From contig NZ_JBHUMY010000043.1 in assembly GCF_042685365.1 (NCBI RefSeq), positions 1-64,000 on the forward strand: a stretch of 64,000 bases of DNA. The letters run 5' to 3'. Of the stretch, positions 59,451-64,000 are shown one piece after another (within the stretch, counting starts at the first letter, position 1; each line of letters begins with the position of its first letter). The notes under the pieces were generated by a model, which was given only the letters and a program-made list of their open reading frames with translations, was not told the origin of the DNA and ran no database searches. The position numbers and the translations under genes are program-made. The DNA is from Paenibacillus_AP thailandensis (GTDB lineage: Bacteria > Bacillota > Bacilli > Paenibacillales > Paenibacillaceae).

Positions 59451-60599
59451 CTATGAACTTTGTGTGAACGGCTCCGGACGCGCATCCGTTTTTCCAAAAT
59501 GATGCAAAATCGCCTGCACGATCCGCTGCGACGCTTTGCCGTCGCCGTACGGATTGGCCGCCTTGCTCATCCGATCGTACAAAGCCGCATCCGTCAGCAA
59601 GGCGCGGGCACGGGCGTAAACCGTCTCCTCGTCGGTGCCGACGAGCTCCAGCGTGCCGGCCTCGATGCCCTCCGGCCGTTCCGTCGTATCGCGCAGCACG
59701 AGCGTAGGCACGCCGAACGAAGGCGCTTCCTCCTGCAAGCCCCCGGAATCCGTCATAATCATGTACGTATGCGGATAGAAGTTATGGAATTCGAACACGT
59801 CGAGCGGCTCGATCAGCTTGATGCGCGGATGGTCCCCGAGAATTTCGTTCGCCGGCTCGCGCACCGCCGGGTTCGGGTGAACGGCGTATACGAACGCGAC
59901 GTCCTCGAATTCGTCCGCAATCCGCTTGACCGCCCGGAAAATGTTGCGATGCGGCTCGCCGAGCGACTCGCGGCGATGGGCCGTCATCAGAATCATGCGC
60001 TTCCCTTTCGCCCAATCGATAACCGGATGCTCGAAGCCGGGGTCGACCGTATATTGGAAAACGTCCGTCGCCGTATTGCCGGTCACATAGATCGCCGATT
60101 CCGGCTTGTTTTCCTTGCGCAGGTTGCTTGCCGACCAGTCCGTCGGGGCGAAATGCACGTCGGACAGCACGCCCGCCAGCTGGCGGTTCATCTCCTCCGG
60201 ATAAGGAGAAAGCTTGTTCCAGGTGCGGAGGCCCGCCTCGACGTGGCCGACCTGAATTTGCTTCAGAAAAGCCGCGTAGCTGGCGAGAAACGTCGTTTGC
60301 GTATCGCCGTGCACCAGCACGATATCCGGCTTCGCTTCCGCGAGAACCGGATCGAGTCCCTCCAGCACCCGGACGGTCGTTTCCGTCAGCGTCTGACGGT
60401 CCTTCATCACGTTCAAATCGTAATCCGGCGTAATTTCAAAAAAATCGAGCACCTGATCCAAGATCGCCCGGTGCTGCGCCGTTACGCATACGATCGATTC
60501 GATATGTTCCTCATGCTTCTGCAATTCCAGCACGAGCGGCGCCATTTTCACCGCTTCCGGCCTGGTGCCGAAGATGGTCATTACTTTAATTTTGGACAA
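59451..60599 (-). CDS. wecB: UDP-N-acetylglucosamine 2-epimerase (non-hydrolysing)
   Basis: A 382-residue enzyme (MnaA in Bacillus) converting UDP-GlcNAc to UDP-ManNAc. Motifs: MTIFGTRPEAVKMAPLV, VHGDTQTTFLASYAAF, VGHVEAGLRT, TAHRRESLGEP, MTDSGGLQEEAPSFGVP and LRDTTERPEGIEAGT. The product feeds TagA and the wall polymer that csaB pyruvylates, linking this end of the window to the S-layer block. TTG 60599 with GGGAG at 9 nt. Gene order upp-mnaA-atp is as in B. subtilis. A structured hairpin occupies the gap to upp. Confidence 0.96.
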   Translation of the reverse strand: MSKIKVMTIFGTRPEAVKMAPLVLELQKHEEHIESIVCVTAQHRAILDQVLDFFEITPDYDLNVMKDRQTLTETTVRVLEGLDPVLAEAKPDIVLVHGDTQTTFLASYAAFLKQIQVGHVEAGLRTWNKLSPYPEEMNRQLAGVLSDVHFAPTDWSASNLRKENKPESAIYVTGNTATDVFQYTVDPGFEHPVIDWAKGKRMILMTAHRRESLGEPHRNIFRAVKRIADEFEDVAFVYAVHPNPAVREPANEILGDHPRIKLIEPLDVFEFHNFYPHTYMIMTDSGGLQEEAPSFGVPTLVLRDTTERPEGIEAGTLELVGTDEETVYARARALLTDAALYDRMSKAANPYGDGKASQRIVQAILHHFGKTDARPEPFTQSS

Positions 60600-60619
60600 A
60601 ACAGTTCACTCCCACAAAC

Positions 60620-60663
60620 CGAAACGGCCTCCTGCGCCTTCTCCAAGGCCATGTGCCGTTTCG
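60620..60663 (-). repeat. Hairpin B (CGAAAC/GTTTCG type) between upp and wecB
   Basis: CGAAACGGC pairs with GCCGTTTCG around an inner GCCTT-ggag-AAGGC hairpin; no T tract. It resembles hairpin A at 31280-31327, including the GAGAAGG core and the GTTTCGGYTTGT 3' side. Confidence 0.6.
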
Positions 60664-60695
60664 CGAAAAATTGTCGTTCCTCGGCGCGCTTGCAA

Positions 60696-61325
60696 TCAGT
60701 TCGTTCCGAACATCCGGTCGCCCGCGTCGCCAAGACCCGGAATAATATAGCCTTTCTCGTTCAAACGCTCGTCCAGAGCGGCGACGTAGATGTCGACGTC
60801 CGGATGGGCCGCGTGAAGCGCCTTGACGCCTTCCGGAGCCGCAATGAGGCACATCATTTTGATTTGCTCGCAATTCCGCTTCTTGAGCGAGTTGATCGCG
60901 GCAATGGCCGAGCCGCCGGTCGCCAGCATCGGGTCGATGACGATCAGTTGGCGGTCCTGCGCATCCGTCGGCAAATTAATATAGTATTCGACCGGCTGGA
61001 GCGTTTCATGGTCGCGCGACAGGCCGATATGCCCGACCTTCGCCGCCGGGATGAGCTTCAGAATCCCTTCGACCATGCCGAGGCCCGCACGCAGAATCGG
61101 GATCAGGCCGAGCATGCGCCCGGACAGCACCTTCGCTTCCGTCTCCATGATCGGCGTTTCCACCTTAATCGTGTCGAGCGGCATTTCCCGCGTAATTTCA
61201 TACGCCATCAGCGTGGCGACTTCGTCGACCAATTCGCGAAAATCTTTCGTATTCGTATTCTTATCCCGAATAAATGTCAGCTTGTGCTGAATCAATGGAT
61301 GGTCGCAGATGACCAATTTGTTCAT
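60696..61325 (-). CDS. upp: Uracil phosphoribosyltransferase
   Basis: A 209-residue salvage enzyme making UMP from uracil and PRPP. The PRPP-binding loop VIDPMLATGGSAIAAIN is clear; LVICDHPLIQHKLTFIRDK at the N-terminus and YIIPGLGDAGDRMFGTN at the C-terminus (uracil site) match Bacillus Upp. ATG after AAGGAAT. glyA, its upstream neighbour in B. subtilis, is absent here and replaced by an unrelated gene. Confidence 0.97.
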   Translation of the reverse strand: MNKLVICDHPLIQHKLTFIRDKNTNTKDFRELVDEVATLMAYEITREMPLDTIKVETPIMETEAKVLSGRMLGLIPILRAGLGMVEGILKLIPAAKVGHIGLSRDHETLQPVEYYINLPTDAQDRQLIVIDPMLATGGSAIAAINSLKKRNCEQIKMMCLIAAPEGVKALHAAHPDVDIYVAALDERLNEKGYIIPGLGDAGDRMFGTN

Positions 61326-61414
61326 GGAGCTTGATTCCTTCCTGTACCGTCCGGAGCGGTCCGGACTGTATTTTTAAATCGCGGCGGGGTACAAGTCTGC
61401 CCGCAGTCCCGTAT

Positions 61415-61423
61415 ATTATATCA
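61415..61423 (-). promoter_or_regulatory. Extended -10 promoter upstream of upp
   Basis: TGATATAAT (TGnTATAAT) on the minus strand about 90 bp before upp; no good -35 is present, as is usual for extended -10 promoters. Confidence 0.5.
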
Positions 61424-61512
61424 CCCTTGACATTTCGTTGCATCTTGTGATTTTCTTCGGGCCTATCCAATACCTGCCGCCGCTTTTTGTCGGAAAACGA
61501 ATCCTCGCTCGA

Positions 61513-62667
61513 TTAACTGCTGCAGCCTCCTCCGCCGCACGACGAGCCGCCCCCGTCCGAGCCGCCGGAGGAAGAGCCGCCGTCATTGCCCCCATGCCCG
61601 CCGTGGCTCTCCTGACCGCCGCCGTGATCGTGATCGGAGCGTCCGTCATGGCCGTGATGGCCGGACCTATGAAGGTCGTCGTCCCGCCGGTCCCAATCCC
61701 CGTTTCCGCCCGCGTACCCGGCGCCGCCGTCCGAAGCTCCGTAGCCGTTTCTGTCGGCCTTATCCTCCTCTTCCTTGCGCTGCTCCCGAAGATGGTCCTC
61801 CAACCGGTCCGGTTCCACGACGGAATAATGAAAAAACATGCCCGACAGCACGCCGGCCGTAAATAAATCCCCGTCCGAACCGGTCTGACGTCTGTTTCCG
61901 TCATCCGGATCCTCCTTGCGCAAAGCGCCCTGAAGCTGCATCTCCAGCCGGTTCAGCAAATAATCGATCGTCCGGCCGATATCGTCGGGATACCGGTCGC
62001 CCGCAGCGGCGTTGAACCATAACGCTCTCAGCTCCGAGCGGTTCATACGGTTAATCCGGTCAATCCGTTCGGCGGAAAGCGGCGTCCGGTAGAACGCACC
62101 CCATACGTTGCGGCTTGACGGCATGTATTCGAACAGCTCGCCGTACAGCCAGTCGAACCAGGCCCTTTCCTCCGGCTTTGGCTCAAATCCGGGCGGATGA
62201 GGCGAATGATGGATCATTTCCCCGCAATAACGCTTGCACCAATCCTCGTACTCCCGAGTGAACATCAGCATCTCGTGCCATATGCGGTCCGCGTTTTTGC
62301 TGTACATCGGAACGCTTTTGACGATTCCGCACAGCAGAAAGTAGCGCTTCAGCTCGAACCATGTCCAATTCCACTCGTCCCGCCTTAGGTTCGGCCAAGC
62401 TTTCGTCACCCGGTCTCGAATCCGCTCTTCAAAATCCGGGCTTATCGCCGCTTCCAATCGTTCGGCAGCCGGACGGGCCGGATGTCCAAGCGGTACGCCC
62501 AACGCCTCCGGCGGCTGCTTGCCCGGCCAGCCCGATGCGGCGGAGCGAGCGCCGCCTTTCTTCGGGTTAACCGATGCCGGGCTTGAGCCGCCCCGGTTTT
62601 TCCGTTGCGAGAACGCAAAAAGAAGGATGGCGGCCAATAGAATGGCAATAATCAAAATCTCTGTCAC
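61513..62667 (-). CDS. Membrane-anchored protein with GRDP-like WH/IHH domain and Gly/Ser/Cys tail
   Basis: A 384-residue protein of unknown function. Helix 1 (ILIIAILLAAILLFAFSQRK) anchors it; a linker follows. The central domain (about 95-265) has RIWHEMLMFTREYEDWCKR and GEMIHHSPHPPG, resembling the glycine-rich-domain-protein pattern in which Trp-His and His-His could bind metal. FDWLYGELFEY and WGAFYRTPLSAERI follow. The tail after about 300 is charged, then His/Asp/Gly-rich, ending in SSCGGGGCSS, as in TIGR04222-type proteins. GTG 62667 has AGGAGG at 7 nt. It replaces glyA upstream of upp. Confidence 0.7.
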   Translation of the reverse strand: MTEILIIAILLAAILLFAFSQRKNRGGSSPASVNPKKGGARSAASGWPGKQPPEALGVPLGHPARPAAERLEAAISPDFEERIRDRVTKAWPNLRRDEWNWTWFELKRYFLLCGIVKSVPMYSKNADRIWHEMLMFTREYEDWCKRYCGEMIHHSPHPPGFEPKPEERAWFDWLYGELFEYMPSSRNVWGAFYRTPLSAERIDRINRMNRSELRALWFNAAAGDRYPDDIGRTIDYLLNRLEMQLQGALRKEDPDDGNRRQTGSDGDLFTAGVLSGMFFHYSVVEPDRLEDHLREQRKEEEDKADRNGYGASDGGAGYAGGNGDWDRRDDDLHRSGHHGHDGRSDHDHGGGQESHGGHGGNDGGSSSGGSDGGGSSCGGGGCSS

Positions 62668-63114
62668 GGGCGTTCCTCCTATAAACGTTTCTTCCAGTTT
62701 ATCACATTGTTATATGTACTTGTCGTTCCCCTTGCATATGCTGCAACAGTCATGCGGCTCCTCTACCGATGAACCGTTTCGCGCTCCGCCCGGCTTAAAT
62801 GCAATTATACCGTTCTATTAATGAAAGAAGCAGAAGTGAGAACGTTTTAATGTAACAATACATTTATCGCAATGACAAACGAAAGTATCCGCCCGTTTTT
62901 CCAGATTATAGCTGTACTTTTAACGGTAAACCAGCGTCTTGAGTAATATAAATCGTATGTTAATGTATTTTTGCATCAGACCGAACTTTAGATAAAGCAA
63001 AGGCATATTGCTGCACCCGCACCATGGGTCCTTGCCGGGAACGGACAACCTTCGCCAAGCAGAAAACGTCTTCGTCCCCCTTGTTCAAGGACGCGGCGGG
63101 AGCCATATACAAAC
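62668..63114. other. Gene-free region with two palindromes
   Basis: Apart from the palindromes at 62846-62929, I see no gene or clear promoter here. Two short open frames on the minus strand are not protein-like. Confidence 0.5.
62846..62929. repeat. Two palindromic units related to the 3134-3320 cluster
   Basis: TTTAATGTA-acaa-TACATTTAT (near 62846-62867) matches the unit at 3186-3207 at 16 of 20 positions, and TATAGCTGTACTTTTAACGGTAA (about 62907-62929) shares 11 consecutive bases with the perfect palindrome at 3299-3320. The spacer is about 40 bp, the same length as one spacer in the first cluster. Confidence 0.6.
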
Positions 63115-63156
63115 AAAGCCGTCCCCGAGGCTGCTTGACGCAGCCTCGGGGACGGC
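63115..63156 (-). terminator. Very strong terminator of the oligopeptide ABC gene
   Basis: A 17-bp perfect stem (GCCGTCCCCGAGGCTGC with its inverse, loop gtcaa) followed by TTTGTTTG on the minus strand. Confidence 0.92.
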
Positions 63157-63197
63157 CCTTTAATGGCCGGCATTGAGCCGGCCGAATATGATTTCGA

Positions 63198-64000
63198 TTA
63201 AACGGAAGCGTAATGGCAAGCCGCAAAATGGCCTTTTCTCACTTCGACCACCGGCGGCACCTCTTTGGCGCACAGCTCGGTGGCCATCGGGCAGCGCGTC
63301 CGGAACGGGCAGCCGCTTGGCGGATTGATCGGGCTTGGCAGCTCGCCCTGCAGCACGATGCGCTCGCGGGTCGCCTCGATTTCCGGATCCGGAATCGGGT
63401 TGGCCGACAGCAGCGCCTTCGTGTACGGGTGAGCCGGGTTCGCGTACAGCTCGCTCGAATCCGCAAGCTCTACGATTTTGCCGAGATACATAACCGCCAC
63501 GCGGTTGCTGATATGCTTAACCATCGACAGGTCGTGCGCGATGAACAAATACGTCAGGCCCATCTTCTTCTGCAAGTCTTGCAGCAGGTTGACGACCTGC
63601 GCTTGAATCGACACGTCCAGCGCGGAGATCGGCTCGTCCGCCACGATGAATTGCGGGTTCACCGCAAGCGCGCGGGCGATCCCGATACGCTGGCGCTGGC
63701 CGCCGGAGAACTCGTGCGGATAACGCGTCGCATGGTCCGGATTGAGGCCGACCAGATCCAGCATCTCCTCGACCTTCTTCTTCCGTTCGGCGCGGCTGCT
63801 CGTCAGCTTGTGAATATCGAGCGCTTCGCCGATAATGTCCGTAACGGTCATCCGCGGGTTTAGCGAGGCGTACGGATCCTGGAAAATCATCTGCATGTTG
63901 CGGCGCAAAGCTTTCAGCTTCGAGCCTTTCAGCGCATAAATGTTTTCCCCGTTGAAGGTGACGCTGCCGCTAGTCGGCTCATACAGCCGCATAATGGTGC
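63198..64000 (-). CDS. oppF: Oligopeptide ABC transporter ATP-binding protein, 3' part
   Basis: 267 residues are visible; the 5' end with the Walker A motif is outside the window. Seen: MQMIFQDPYASLNPRMTV (Q-loop), FSGGQRQRIGIARAL (signature), FIVADEPISALDVSIQAQV (Walker B), FIAHDLSMVKHIS (H-loop), and the oligo_HPY tail with NPAHPYTKALLSANP and the Cys-containing GCPFRTRCPMATELC. Such subunits pair with OppD/DppD ATPases to import peptides. OppF and DppF cannot be separated from this part alone. Last gene of its operon, before a strong terminator. Confidence 0.92.
   Translation of the reverse strand, partial: TIMRLYEPTSGSVTFNGENIYALKGSKLKALRRNMQMIFQDPYASLNPRMTVTDIIGEALDIHKLTSSRAERKKKVEEMLDLVGLNPDHATRYPHEFSGGQRQRIGIARALAVNPQFIVADEPISALDVSIQAQVVNLLQDLQKKMGLTYLFIAHDLSMVKHISNRVAVMYLGKIVELADSSELYANPAHPYTKALLSANPIPDPEIEATRERIVLQGELPSPINPPSGCPFRTRCPMATELCAKEVPPVVEVRKGHFAACHYASV

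Overview
The window comes from an endospore-forming, flagellated, S-layer-bearing member of the Bacillales, most like Paenibacillus or a close relative. The evidence is gene content and order: degS-degU; an alpha/beta-type SASP; spoIIID, spoIIQ and spoIID; mbl-flhO-flhP; a Bacillus-type atp operon next to upp and mnaA; three SLH-domain surface proteins; and Paenibacillaceae-type hypotheticals (DUF5693, a DPxV-type secreted protein). Every gene I can support lies on the minus strand, so transcription runs from high to low coordinates. Many starts are GTG or TTG, chosen from Shine-Dalgarno (SD) position.

Layout from low to high coordinates. 1-2.9 kb: four minor genes (an open-ended unknown protein, a TrhA/hemolysin III membrane protein, a tiny glycosyltransferase-like protein, and an endonuclease-like gene that looks frameshifted). 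2.9-3.6 kb: no gene, but four spaced palindromes and a GC-rich direct repeat. 3.6-5.5 kb: degU-degS. 5.6-8.3 kb: a secreted phosphodiester glycosidase. 8.7-10.3 kb: metK (strong promoter followed by a terminator-like hairpin) and a SASP. 10.4-23.6 kb: the surface-layer block, with two secreted proteins of unknown function and three SLH proteins. 23.9-29.2 kb: tagO, tagA, csaB and DUF5693, which build and pyruvylate the secondary cell-wall polymer that SLH domains bind. 29.5-31.9 kb: phosphosugar mutase and fabZ.

32.2-38.1 kb: the conserved Bacillales block epuA-like, flhP, flhO, mbl, spoIIID, spoIIQ, spoIID, with good sigma-E-like and sigma-F-like promoters for spoIIID and spoIIQ. 38.4-41.8 kb: a MacAB-like efflux operon inserted between spoIID and murA, which are neighbours in Bacillus. 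42.1-44.1 kb: murA and DUF1146 (ywzB). 44.3-48.2 kb: three coupled genes related to complex I subunits L, M and N; L and M have lost most of the charged residues needed for proton translocation, and N is only its C-terminal half. 48.6-51.8 kb: a chemoreceptor with an apparently cytoplasmic sensor and a PHP tyrosine phosphatase. 52.0-59.3 kb: the complete F1Fo ATP synthase operon (atpZ-I-B-E-F-H-A-G-D-C). 59.4-62.7 kb: mnaA/wecB, upp and a Cys/Gly-tailed membrane-anchored protein. 63.2 kb to the end: the 3' part of an oligopeptide ABC ATPase.

How it fits together: wecB supplies UDP-ManNAc, tagO and tagA start the linkage unit, and csaB adds the pyruvate ketal recognised by SLH domains, so the window holds much of an S-layer display pathway together with its client proteins. 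The main oddities are the degenerate nuoLMN-like trio, the palindrome family seen at both ends of the window, the metK leader hairpin, and an unassigned structured element near 8.5 kb. No tRNA, rRNA, IS element or CRISPR array was seen.
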